Assembly (NCBI GenBank): GCA_947448395.1
Contig: CANFNA010000002.1
Location: 1-51,583, forward strand
Source: Chthoniobacteraceae bacterium
GTDB lineage: Bacteria; Verrucomicrobiota; Verrucomicrobiia; Chthoniobacterales; Chthoniobacteraceae
DNA length: 51,583 nt
Direction: 5' to 3'
A program made the translations under genes and the position numbers. Positions 9,597 through 17,689 of this stretch are shown piece after piece. The notes under the pieces were generated by a model. The model saw only the letters and a list, made by a program, of their open reading frames with translations, searched no databases and was not told the origin of the DNA. Every line of letters begins with the position of its first letter. Position 1 is the stretch's first letter.

Positions 9597-9622
9597 AACC
9601 TGTCAGGTTCACCTTTAAAGGT
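9597..9622. promoter_or_regulatory. Operator-like pair of palindromes
   Basis: Two abutting palindromes, AACCTGTCAGGTT (9597-9609) and ACCTTTAAAGGT (9611-9622), give four half-sites in alternating orientation (ACCT, AGGT, ACCT, AGGT). They lie in the 247-base divergent region between the cytochrome protein gene and the TPR-Exb operon, nearer the cytochrome gene. The arrangement resembles binding sites for a dimeric regulator. The regulator is unknown and no convincing promoter boxes were identified beside it. Confidence 0.4.
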
Positions 9623-9807
9623 ACAACCCAGACCTTCACTTACTCATAGCGAGATTTGCCCCAGAAAAAGCGAGACTAAAAGGATTGAAGCCCTCCTCAG
9701 GCAGCCCATCTACGAATTGCGTAGAGATTTCGTCGACGGCCCACGATTTGCTATGGTATTTGCCCCTACACCCCGCTCCCGCATGCCGCCCCCAAAAGGT
9801 TAGATCC

Positions 9808-12800
9808 ATGCAGCTCAATCCCCTCAGAACAAATCGCTCTGCAGCATCCACGGAATTGGAATTGCCTCCAACCCCGCTAACCTCGGCTTTTAGTCACCTA
9901 AAGCAATTGGTCGAAAGCCTTTTAGCCATCAAAACCAAGCCTTTTGTACTCGGCCTTGCTTCCGTTTGCCTGCTGGCCTCCCATGGTTTTGCACAAGCGC
10001 CAGCGAAGCCTGCGCCCAATGCTCCCAAAATGGACGAACAGACCGCAGCACTGAACGGTCTCTACACCAAGTCCATGGAGGCCTTCGGGAAAGCGGATTT
10101 CAAGACTTGTATCGACGGCCTGCGAGAAATGCTCTCCAAGGGAGCCGAAGGCCCCGGCAAAGAAAGCCTCTACTTCACCATCGCCGCGAGTCACTTCAAC
10201 CTGAAGGAATACAAGGAAGCCAAGGCCGCTTTCGAGGACTACCTCAAAAACTTCCCCTCCGGCTCAAAAATAATTGAGGCGCAAACCGCGGTCGGACAGT
10301 GCCAAGTGAGCCTCGGTGATAAGCAGGGGGCTCTGAAAACCTTCACGGAGATTGCACAGCGCCCCGGAACCAATAAGGAACGCATGCTGCTGGTTCAAGC
10401 CAACTTGCTTAAGGAAACCAAGAATTCCACCAAGGCAATCGAGCTGCTTCGCCCAGCAGTCACGGGCATCCTAGTATCCGACGAGTCTGTACAAATTGCG
10501 GCTCTCTTAGCCTCCCTCGAAGTTTCCGCTGGAAATGTGGAAAATGCATTCAAGCTCCTCAATCTCCTCTACCAGCGCTTCGACGTGATCGACAACCCCC
10601 TCCAAGTTAACGCCTTAGCATTCGAAGTCGGAGACGCTCTGAGCGCCAAAAAAGAGTACCGCGACGCCCTCCGTGCCTACTCACTGGTGCGTCGAAAAGA
10701 AGACGTCCTTGCCCTTCAGCGCCTAAAACTGCAGTCCCTGGTCAACCGGTACGACGCCAATCTGGCCACCATCCGCCAGCAACCGGAAAAGCTTTCGCAA
10801 CTGCAAGCGGCAAACGTTCAACTCAAAGAAGACTTTGAGGAAGGTAAGAAAGTCATGGAAGAAGTGGAAAAGGCGGAGGATTACCTCGTGCCCCTCCGTT
10901 TCCGGCAAGCGCGGGCCTATGACGAACTCAAACGCCCTTGGGGGTCCATCGTTCTTTTCGAATCCATCATCAACGGCAAAGTGGATGCAAAGTTCAGAGA
11001 AGACGCCTTGTTCAGCATCTGCAACAGCCACGCTATCCTGAGCAATACCAAGGAGTTGATCGCCGCCGCTGATCGGTACTTAAAGGCTTTCCCAAACGGC
11101 AAGTATGCGGCGGCTGCCAACCACATGAAGGCAGTCCAACTCCTGCAATCCAACGACTTGCAAGGAGCGGAAACGATGTTTGGGACCATCATCAAGAGTA
11201 ATACCGCAGGCGACAAACTGGAGCTGACTCTCTTCCTACTAGGAAACGTGCGATTCAGCCTCTCCAACTGGGAAGGCGCCAAGGAATCCTACACCGAATA
11301 CGCCAAGAAGTTTCCAAAGGGCGAGTACATCGAAGAGGTCACCTACCGCTCCGCCCTCTCCTCATTTTTCAAGGGAGATTATCAGGTTTCTCTCGATGCC
11401 TTTAAAGCCTATGTGAAAGAAAAGCCCGACGGCACCTTCGCTCCGGATGCAGGCTACCGGATTGCTGCTTGCTACCAAGTGGCTGAGCGCCCTGCCGAAG
11501 TGGTAAAATTGTGCAAGGAGTGGGAAAAATCCTGGGGCTACCACCCGCTCATGCCCGAGGTCCTCTCCCTCAAGGGGGATGCTCTCGCCACGTTAGAAAA
11601 ACGCGAGGAGGCCGCCGCTGCTTACGAAAAAGGGCTCAAATTGAAGGCCAGCAATGATGTCCTGAACTACCTTCTATTTGAGGCGAACAAGCAGTACCAA
11701 AAGCTCGGGCAATGGAACAAAACCGCTGATTTGTTTCAGGACTTCATCAACCGCTATCCGGAGCATCCCGCGGTGGTCGGCTCGATGTTCTGGCTCGCAA
11801 AAGCCATGAATCGCGACGGACGCCCAGACGAGGCTAAAAAGTTTCTCGCCGGCAAGATCAACGAATTTATCAACCTCCGTGACAGCGATTCCGTAGAGCA
11901 ACTGCTGGCCCAACTGGCACAAATGTGCTCCCGCAAACCACGCCCCGCTCCGGTCGCCGCAGGCACGCCTCCAGCCTCCGCAGCAAATACCCAAAATCCG
12001 CCTGCTAACACCCCAACAGCAGCACCAACCACTGAAACGGCTGCAGCGCCTCCTGCGCCACTACCGGTCCCCCCTCCCTACGATCCCTTTGCGGAATTAG
12101 AAAAGTATCTCTCACTAAAAAAACCAGACCTCACGCCTTTGGCCAAAGCGCGCATTTGCTTCGCCAACGCAGAGCTTTCCAGGCTCACCCGAAAGCCCAA
12201 AGAGGCTGGAGAGTGGCTCGACCGCATCTGCACCGAGTTTCCCGCCAAAACTCTTGGGGCCGCCCTCCTTGCTCAAAGCGGAGATCGGATGCTCGAAAAG
12301 AACGACTTTCCAAAGGCAGAATCCTTCTTCAAAGAGCTCATGGAATCGTTTCCAAAATCGGAACTCATCGACTTTGCCTACAACGGAATGGGACAGATGG
12401 CTTTTCGGAAGGGCAAGTATGAGGAGGCGCTCAAATGGTTTAATGACGCTGTGGACAAAGTCGGCGCTGACGCAAAACTTAAAGACGTCACGCTCGGCAA
12501 GGCAAAGGCCCTGCTTTTGCTCAAAAAACTTGATGAAGCCAAACCGCTTTTTGAGCAGGTAGGAGCCACCCGCGAGTGGAAAGGAGAATCCACCGCAGAA
12601 GCGTTGTATTACCTCGGAGAAATAGCCTTTGAAAAACAGGATTTCGCAACCGGAGCCCAACAATTCCAACGAATCACAATGGCCTACCAACGCTACCCAG
12701 CCATGGTCGCCAAGGCTTACCTACGCTCGGCCGATTGCTTCGAAAAATTGGGCGACGCAGAGAAAGCGAAAGCACAACTCAGCGAGTTTGTTTCAAAAGA

Positions 12801-12861
12801 GAAACTCGCAGCACTTCCCGAAATGGAAACCGCCCGCAAACGTCTCGGAGGCATCCAATGA
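9808..12861 (+). CDS. Large secreted tetratricopeptide-repeat protein
   Basis: Exported TPR protein of 1017 residues, first gene of the Exb cluster. An N-terminal segment of about 40 residues precedes a hydrophobic signal segment (KPFVLGLASVCLLASHGFAQA). Many TPR units follow, with patterns such as SHFNLKEYKEAKAAFEDYL and ALYYLGEIAFEKQDFATGA, split by a Pro/Ala/Thr-rich linker (about 712-755, before YDPFAELEKYL). TPR arrays bind proteins, so a periplasmic scaffold role like YbgF/CpoB in Tol-Pal systems is plausible but inferred. The frame is open upstream to 9685, but ATG 9808 is preferred because it has a purine-rich site (AAAAGGT, 9794-9800) at good spacing. The stop overlaps the next start (ATGA). 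Confidence 0.85.
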   Translation: MQLNPLRTNRSAASTELELPPTPLTSAFSHLKQLVESLLAIKTKPFVLGLASVCLLASHGFAQAPAKPAPNAPKMDEQTAALNGLYTKSMEAFGKADFKTCIDGLREMLSKGAEGPGKESLYFTIAASHFNLKEYKEAKAAFEDYLKNFPSGSKIIEAQTAVGQCQVSLGDKQGALKTFTEIAQRPGTNKERMLLVQANLLKETKNSTKAIELLRPAVTGILVSDESVQIAALLASLEVSAGNVENAFKLLNLLYQRFDVIDNPLQVNALAFEVGDALSAKKEYRDALRAYSLVRRKEDVLALQRLKLQSLVNRYDANLATIRQQPEKLSQLQAANVQLKEDFEEGKKVMEEVEKAEDYLVPLRFRQARAYDELKRPWGSIVLFESIINGKVDAKFREDALFSICNSHAILSNTKELIAAADRYLKAFPNGKYAAAANHMKAVQLLQSNDLQGAETMFGTIIKSNTAGDKLELTLFLLGNVRFSLSNWEGAKESYTEYAKKFPKGEYIEEVTYRSALSSFFKGDYQVSLDAFKAYVKEKPDGTFAPDAGYRIAACYQVAERPAEVVKLCKEWEKSWGYHPLMPEVLSLKGDALATLEKREEAAAAYEKGLKLKASNDVLNYLLFEANKQYQKLGQWNKTADLFQDFINRYPEHPAVVGSMFWLAKAMNRDGRPDEAKKFLAGKINEFINLRDSDSVEQLLAQLAQMCSRKPRPAPVAAGTPPASAANTQNPPANTPTAAPTTETAAAPPAPLPVPPPYDPFAELEKYLSLKKPDLTPLAKARICFANAELSRLTRKPKEAGEWLDRICTEFPAKTLGAALLAQSGDRMLEKNDFPKAESFFKELMESFPKSELIDFAYNGMGQMAFRKGKYEEALKWFNDAVDKVGADAKLKDVTLGKAKALLLLKKLDEAKPLFEQVGATREWKGESTAEALYYLGEIAFEKQDFATGAQQFQRITMAYQRYPAMVAKAYLRSADCFEKLGDAEKAKAQLSEFVSKEKLAALPEMETARKRLGGIQ

Positions 12862-13676
12862 ACCGGCGTCCACTTTCATTCTCAATCCCTGCGCTGATCC
12901 TCTCCGCCGTCCTCCTGGAGTGCAGCTTCGCAGAAGATGTGGTGCTTAAAGACGGAAACGTGGTCCGCGGGGTAGGCCTGCGACGCGAAGGGGCCTTCAT
13001 TTTTGGAAAACCGAGCTCTGGCTCTGAAGCGCTCATCCCCGTGAATACGATCGCTCGAATCGCTTTCCCAGAATCCTCCGGCCTTCGTGATGCTCGAGAA
13101 AAATTCTTCGCAGGTGATAGCCGCGCGGTGCTCGATAACACGGCTTCGGAGATGACCTACCACAAGTTGTTCATGGACATCCCAGGGTCTCTCTGGACGA
13201 CTATTATGAGGCTTCGCATACCGGCCTTGGTAGCAGGAGCCCGGGCCTCCGAAATAGATGAATTTCTGCGCGACTGGACTCCCTCCGGAGATGCTGAACT
13301 GGATGCTGCAGTTGGTCTTTTGAAACTCAAAAAATCCAATTCAAGTGCAGAGGATCAGTCCAAAGCCTGGAAAACAGCCACAGAAGGAAATCCCAGCAAT
13401 CTCTCCGCCGCAATCAGTTGGCTCGAACTGGGCAATGCAGCGCTGGAAGCGAAGGATTGGACGACTGCCATTCGCTATTTTGTATCCGTTCAGGTCTTCT
13501 CCCCAAACTACCGTCCCCTGCATCCCGCAGCACTTCTGGGAGCTGTAAAAGCCTGCCTTGGAAACGAGCAACCAGATCAGGCGACCCCTTTTGCAGAAGA
13601 CCTAAAAAAAGACTACCCTCGCGCATCTCAAACCAAGGCCCTCGAAAAACTTCTCAAGCCCGAGAAACAGCCGTAA
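12858..13676 (+). CDS. Secreted protein of unknown function with TPR-like helices
   Basis: 272-residue exported protein that I cannot assign to a named family. A signal peptide (about 1-25, SFSIPALILSAVLLECSFA) is followed by a short beta-rich segment (DVVLKDGNVVRGVGLRREGAF) that resembles a small SH3-like barrel, then helices about 80-265 with TPR-like pairs (AAISWLELGNAALEAKDWTTA). The start ATG overlaps the stop of the large TPR gene by 4 bases, which fixes it despite open frame upstream. Tight coupling to the TPR gene and position before exbB suggest it works with the Exb complex in the periplasm. A Cys near the signal end does not fit a good lipobox. Confidence 0.8.
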   Translation: MNRRPLSFSIPALILSAVLLECSFAEDVVLKDGNVVRGVGLRREGAFIFGKPSSGSEALIPVNTIARIAFPESSGLRDAREKFFAGDSRAVLDNTASEMTYHKLFMDIPGSLWTTIMRLRIPALVAGARASEIDEFLRDWTPSGDAELDAAVGLLKLKKSNSSAEDQSKAWKTATEGNPSNLSAAISWLELGNAALEAKDWTTAIRYFVSVQVFSPNYRPLHPAALLGAVKACLGNEQPDQATPFAEDLKKDYPRASQTKALEKLLKPEKQP

Positions 13677-13746
13677 CACGCTGACTCCCCTTGAATTCCT
13701 TTCCTTTTCCCTTTCTCTCTCTCAACACTCAACCCTCCGATTCCCC

Positions 13747-14571
13747 ATGATCCAAACTCGTATGAAACGCATCCTCAAAGCCGGCCTCATTCCGCTGCTC
13801 GCGGTGTCCGCTCTCCTCTGTGTTCCTCAAGCTCAGGCGGCAGAAGAGAAAGAAAAGGCGACCGCTCATACCAAGACCCTATGGGAGCAAATTTATGAAG
13901 GAGGATGGGTTATGATCCCCATCGGAATCTGCTCTGTGTTGACGGTCTTCCTCTGCGGCGACGGCTGGATGCGCACCTCCCGCAAACGCACCGCTCCTCC
14001 TGTTTACGAGGCCGAAATCAAGCGTCTATTCCTCGAAGGCGACTACGTCGGCGCTTATAATTTCTCCAAAGAAAATCACAGCCCACTCACGAACATCCTT
14101 AAGTCAGGGATCGGAATGCTCGGAGAAGGGAAATCAGCGGTAGAAGAGGCCTTGGTCGCCGCCATGCATCAAGAAAGTTCAAAGCTAAATACCTACATCA
14201 GCTACCTTTCGGTTATCGGAGTTTGTACGCCGATGATTGGGCTGTTGGGAACGGTCACGGGGATGATTAAAGCTTTCGCCAACCTCGGCACCTCTGGAAT
14301 TGGCGATCCCTCGGGACTTTCGGCAGCCATTGGGGAAGTGTTGATCGCGACTGCGAGCGGTCTGCTCATCGCCATTCCTGCCTTCGGGATGTTCTACTTC
14401 CTGCGCAGTCGATCCAACGAGTCCATGCATCATATTCAGGACATTTGCCAAGGCCTCTTCCGAAAGATGCCTTACGAACACATGACCGGCGCGCACATCA
14501 GTGGTGAAGAAGTCTTCGCCGCTGTTCCAAACTGGGTGCACTCGTCTGAACACGTGCACGTCGCCCAATAA
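13747..14571 (+). CDS. exbB: ExbB/TolQ/MotA-type proton channel protein
   Basis: Proton-channel subunit that, with ExbD, converts the proton motive force into work on the envelope. The 274 residues begin with a cleavable-type signal (LIPLLAVSALLCVPQAQA), an extension seen in some ExbB proteins. Then come a first helix (GGWVMIPIGICSVLTVFLC), a cytoplasmic part, and the two conserved helices with SYLSVIGVCTPMIGLLGTV, TGMIKAF and IGEVLIATASGLLIAIPAF. The start may be ATG 13747 or ATG 13762; neither has a Shine-Dalgarno site and the leader is strongly pyrimidine-rich. Two exbD genes follow. TolQ and ExbB are hard to separate by sequence; the absence of tolB and pal nearby leaves the assignment open. 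Confidence 0.93.
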   Translation: MIQTRMKRILKAGLIPLLAVSALLCVPQAQAAEEKEKATAHTKTLWEQIYEGGWVMIPIGICSVLTVFLCGDGWMRTSRKRTAPPVYEAEIKRLFLEGDYVGAYNFSKENHSPLTNILKSGIGMLGEGKSAVEEALVAAMHQESSKLNTYISYLSVIGVCTPMIGLLGTVTGMIKAFANLGTSGIGDPSGLSAAIGEVLIATASGLLIAIPAFGMFYFLRSRSNESMHHIQDICQGLFRKMPYEHMTGAHISGEEVFAAVPNWVHSSEHVHVAQ

Positions 14572-14622
14572 CTTTCAGTCCTAAAACCGCATCACGCTTT
14601 AAACCTCAGGAAAACTTTAGCT

Positions 14623-14629
14623 AGGAGGT
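14623..14629 (+). promoter_or_regulatory. Strong Shine-Dalgarno site of first exbD
   Basis: AGGAGGT ends 6-7 bases before ATG 14636. It is one of very few perfect ribosome-binding sites in the window and suggests that the first ExbD is translated strongly and independently of exbB. Confidence 0.85.
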
Positions 14630-14635
14630 AATCCC

Positions 14636-15097
14636 ATGGCCGGTGGAGGAGGAAATATGGAGTCGGGCGAACCCGACTTTCAAATCGCACCCATGATCGA
14701 CGTGCTTTTGGTGATGCTGATCTTCTTCATGACGATCACTTCCGCCCAAGTCTTGCGCGTCGATAAAAACATCAAGTTACCCGTCGCTCAGAGCGCCACG
14801 AAAAAGGACAGTAGCCGAGCAGAGGTCATCCTCAACGTGCGCTGGGATGTCGCAACCCAAAAGGCCATCTTCACCTTCGACGACCGCCCATACAATTCTC
14901 CCGGCGAATTTATTGCCGAGCTCAAACTCGCCAAGGAAGCTGCCGAAAAACAAATCTCGGCCTCCCAGAATCCCAATCCCAGAGCCGTGATTCGCGCGGA
15001 CAAAGACTGCCCCGCCCTATACGTCTCGCAAGCCATGGGCGCCGCCGCAGAAGCAGGGATTGCCGACATTTCATTTTCCACCGTGAACCACGAATAG
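14636..15097 (+). CDS. exbD: ExbD/TolR-type protein, first copy
   Basis: Biopolymer transport protein ExbD/TolR, 153 residues. A short cytoplasmic N-terminus, rich in Gly, is followed by the single helix FQIAPMIDVLLVMLIFFMTI with the proton-carrying Asp22, then a periplasmic domain to the C-terminus (VIRADKDCPALYVSQAMGAA). It pairs with the ExbB encoded 64 bases upstream. A perfect Shine-Dalgarno site supports the start. It differs clearly from the second ExbD, so the two may form a mixed dimer inside the ExbB pentamer. Confidence 0.93.
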   Translation: MAGGGGNMESGEPDFQIAPMIDVLLVMLIFFMTITSAQVLRVDKNIKLPVAQSATKKDSSRAEVILNVRWDVATQKAIFTFDDRPYNSPGEFIAELKLAKEAAEKQISASQNPNPRAVIRADKDCPALYVSQAMGAAAEAGIADISFSTVNHE

Positions 15098-15100
15098 CGC

Positions 15101-15541
15101 ATGAAACATTTTGCCCCAGAGGAAGCGCCCAGCGGTGGGTTCCAGATTGCTCCGATGATCGACGTCGTATTCGTGATCATGCTCTTCTTCATGGTCATGG
15201 CTGGTGCCGTGAAGGTTGAGAACGAACTCAACACCTCGCTTCCGGGAAGCGCCGAGTCCTCGGGCGGCACCGACTTCGTCGACGAAATCACCATCAACAT
15301 CGCAGAAACGGGCGAGGTCATGCTCAATGATGAACCCTTCGATTCCGCCACCAGTACGGACTTGAAACAACTGCGGGACACCTTGATGCGACTCAAACAA
15401 AACGCAGACAATGCGAAAACGCCTTCTGTCGTGACCATCGTCAGCGAACCTCAAGCCAAATATCACCGGACGGTTGCCGTATTGGACGCGCTAGCAGCGG
15501 CAAAGATCGAAACTGTGACCTTCACCGTCAGCGAAGAATGA
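15101..15541 (+). CDS. exbD: ExbD/TolR-type protein, second copy
   Basis: Second ExbD/TolR protein, 146 residues, starting 3 bases after the first. The helix GGFQIAPMIDVVFVIMLFFM carries Asp21, the expected protonation site. The periplasmic part (LNTSLPGSAESSGGTDFVDE and beyond) is shorter and unlike that of the first copy except in the PMID region. Tandem exbD genes occur in several phyla and usually serve one ExbB. The stop overlaps the start of the next gene by 4 bases (ATGA), which ties the downstream anchored protein to the complex. Confidence 0.93.
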   Translation: MKHFAPEEAPSGGFQIAPMIDVVFVIMLFFMVMAGAVKVENELNTSLPGSAESSGGTDFVDEITINIAETGEVMLNDEPFDSATSTDLKQLRDTLMRLKQNADNAKTPSVVTIVSEPQAKYHRTVAVLDALAAAKIETVTFTVSEE

Positions 15542-16920
15542 GTTCGCACGATCCATTTCACCAAGCTGCGGAGGCCGCGCAGGCCGCCAAGGAACATCAG
15601 CGCGCCACTTCAGAAGCAGAAATGGCCGAGCAGGCCGTGGCGGTCGCTGTCGCGGTTGCGCCAGATACGGAGTCCCCGGCCCACGAAGTCCACGCCGCCC
15701 CGCCAAAGGTCAAATTCAGCCTGTGGCAGCGGATCATGAACAAGGGCGGCAGCTTCCTATTCCTGAGCATCGCCTTCCACGTCGTTCTCATCATCATCGC
15801 TACCACCTACGTCGTGCAGACCATTGCGGCGAAAGAGAAACTCAAGTTTACCGGCAAAGCGACCCTCGGTTCCCCTGGCCAGAAATCCCTCGAATACAAG
15901 GTTCAGACCGTCAAACGGAACCAAACCATGAGCGCCCCAGCGGCGGCCACCCGGATTACCTCGTCCGCGAGCAATGTGAAGGTGTCCATCCCAGATGCCC
16001 CCGTCAGCTCCTCCTCCACCAGTGCGATGCCATCCATGATGGGAGGAATGGGAGGCACGGGATTCGCCGGCGGTGCGGCCGGTGCGGGTTCCGCCGGTGG
16101 TGGTATGGGCGTCGGCGGAGCGATGGCTGCCATGACTCCTGGCGCCTTCACTGTCTTCGGATTCAAAGGCGTTGGCGGCGGAGCCGGAATGCGAGGACAT
16201 CTCTACGATCTCAAACAGAATCCAAAAAAGGAACCCAACGAAAACGACAGCAACGACCGAGGCCAAGGGCTCAAAAACATTCTCGCGATCTCATCCAAGA
16301 ACTTTGACCAAAAGTTGCTCTCCCAATACTTCGTCTCCCCCGTCGAGTTGATGGCCACACGATTCTGGATTCCGAATGACCGCGCCGCGCTCATGCCGGA
16401 ATCATTTGGCGTCGAAAAGGATGTCAAAGCGACAATGCTCATTCTCCATTACAAAGCGAAAGTCTCGCCCCCAAAAGACGGCTGGTACCGTTTTGTCGGA
16501 TACGGAGACGACTTCATCGGCATGAAATGGAACGGCAAAGTCATCATGTCCTTTGATCAAAACAACAAGGGAGGCCGGAAATATTTCTCAGGAGAGGAAA
16601 CCGAGGCGTCCTACGTCCGGAAGGGGGGCCACGTCGTGACCGACAAAATACGGCTAGAAACCTCTAAGGCGTATGAAATGGAAGTGTTCCTCTGCGAATG
16701 GCCCGGCGGCTTGGCCACCTTTAGCCTCATGGTGGAGCGCGACGAAGACAAAGACCGGTACAAAAAAATCAAAGTCGAAGGTAAAGACGTCCCCATTATC
16801 CCAATCTTCGAAACTGATATTACCCAACCCATTCCAGAGTACACCGGTAAGCCGGGCACCCCGACTCTCCTTCCTCCTCACCACCCCGAACGCCTGCTGT
16901 GGAAAGTTCATAAAGAATAG
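15538..16920 (+). CDS. TonB-like membrane-anchored protein with PA14-like C-terminal module
   Basis: 460-residue protein encoded where tonB or tolA is expected after exbD. A charged, Ala-rich cytoplasmic N-terminus (1-65) is followed by one helix (about 71-96) containing Ser77-x3-His81; this pair matches the Ser and His of the TonB membrane helix that couples to ExbBD. A linker comes next (about 97-240), with a very Gly-rich, Met-containing part near 165-205. The C-terminal module has YRFVGYGDDFIGMKWNGKV, which resembles the PA14 core (a Tyr/Phe strand, then a DD pair and a WNG turn). No TonB C-terminal domain is present. PA14 domains often bind carbohydrate, so the module may bind glycan or another envelope partner. 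The start overlaps exbD2 by 4 bases. Function is inferred, not established. Confidence 0.82.
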   Translation: MSSHDPFHQAAEAAQAAKEHQRATSEAEMAEQAVAVAVAVAPDTESPAHEVHAAPPKVKFSLWQRIMNKGGSFLFLSIAFHVVLIIIATTYVVQTIAAKEKLKFTGKATLGSPGQKSLEYKVQTVKRNQTMSAPAAATRITSSASNVKVSIPDAPVSSSSTSAMPSMMGGMGGTGFAGGAAGAGSAGGGMGVGGAMAAMTPGAFTVFGFKGVGGGAGMRGHLYDLKQNPKKEPNENDSNDRGQGLKNILAISSKNFDQKLLSQYFVSPVELMATRFWIPNDRAALMPESFGVEKDVKATMLILHYKAKVSPPKDGWYRFVGYGDDFIGMKWNGKVIMSFDQNNKGGRKYFSGEETEASYVRKGGHVVTDKIRLETSKAYEMEVFLCEWPGGLATFSLMVERDEDKDRYKKIKVEGKDVPIIPIFETDITQPIPEYTGKPGTPTLLPPHHPERLLWKVHKE

Positions 16921-16950
16921 CCTCTCATCCTCCAAACAACTCCCCCGATT

Positions 16951-17565
16951 ATGAAATTGCGCTCCCTCTGCTTCATCACCGCCTTTTGCGCCATGGCATC
17001 TGCGGCACTCGCCGCCGATAACAAGAAGTTCAAAGCCCTTGATCTCAACCCATCCGACACCAAGACCGTCACGGTCCTCGATGTCGTGGCCAAACAGGTC
17101 AACACGGCCGATCCTGCGCACAAGAAGGCCACCGAACTCGTGGCCGATTTTGCGAAGCCTGACAGTTATCCCCGTCTCTCCAAGCAACTCCCTCCAAACT
17201 TTTTGAATCCAAAAAAATACTCCGGCCTCCACTTCTGGTACCGAAGCAACAGTGAAACATCTACCTGGGTCTCAATCGCCGGCCCTGCCAGAAAAGACGG
17301 AAGAACCACGGATTTCAACATATCGCTGAAAGGCACCACCGAATGGCAGGAAGCGACAATCGAATTCACGCAGTTCAAGAATTATGAATACAAGGTTTGG
17401 GACAAGGCCACGAACTCCCAAAAAATTTTCCCAGGCGGCGAAACCCCGAAAGACGATGATTTGGAGCTCATCAATCGAATCAGCTTCGTCACGCACATAA
17501 ACTCCAGAGGAACCTCGGTTAAGTCGCACTTCATGATCAGCGACTTCGGACTCATCGAGAAATAG
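16951..17565 (+). CDS. Secreted protein with CIA30/galactose-binding-like beta-sandwich
   Basis: 204-residue exported protein, last in the Exb cluster. The signal peptide is LRSLCFITAFCAMASAALA. The mature part has a layout seen in CIA30 and CBM11-like jelly rolls: YSGLHFWYRSNSETSTWVSI, then EWQEATIEFTQFKN, and a terminal strand MISDFGLIE. This is a weak-similarity call from memory; the fold is likelier than any function. The gene begins 30 bases after the TonB-like gene and is probably co-transcribed. Together with the PA14-like module it suggests that the system touches carbohydrate or another extracytoplasmic ligand. ATG 16951 gives the best signal peptide; its leader is pyrimidine-rich without a Shine-Dalgarno site. 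Confidence 0.7.
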   Translation: MKLRSLCFITAFCAMASAALAADNKKFKALDLNPSDTKTVTVLDVVAKQVNTADPAHKKATELVADFAKPDSYPRLSKQLPPNFLNPKKYSGLHFWYRSNSETSTWVSIAGPARKDGRTTDFNISLKGTTEWQEATIEFTQFKNYEYKVWDKATNSQKIFPGGETPKDDDLELINRISFVTHINSRGTSVKSHFMISDFGLIEK

Positions 17566-17689
17566 GTCCCAACGGAAACCCCTTCCTGCCGACACGCTTC
17601 CAAGCCTCTGACGCATCCCTCGCTTGCGGGGCCCGATCAACCCCGTTAAAACCTGCGATTCTTTGCTGAAACCTTCGTCTCTCTCTCTT

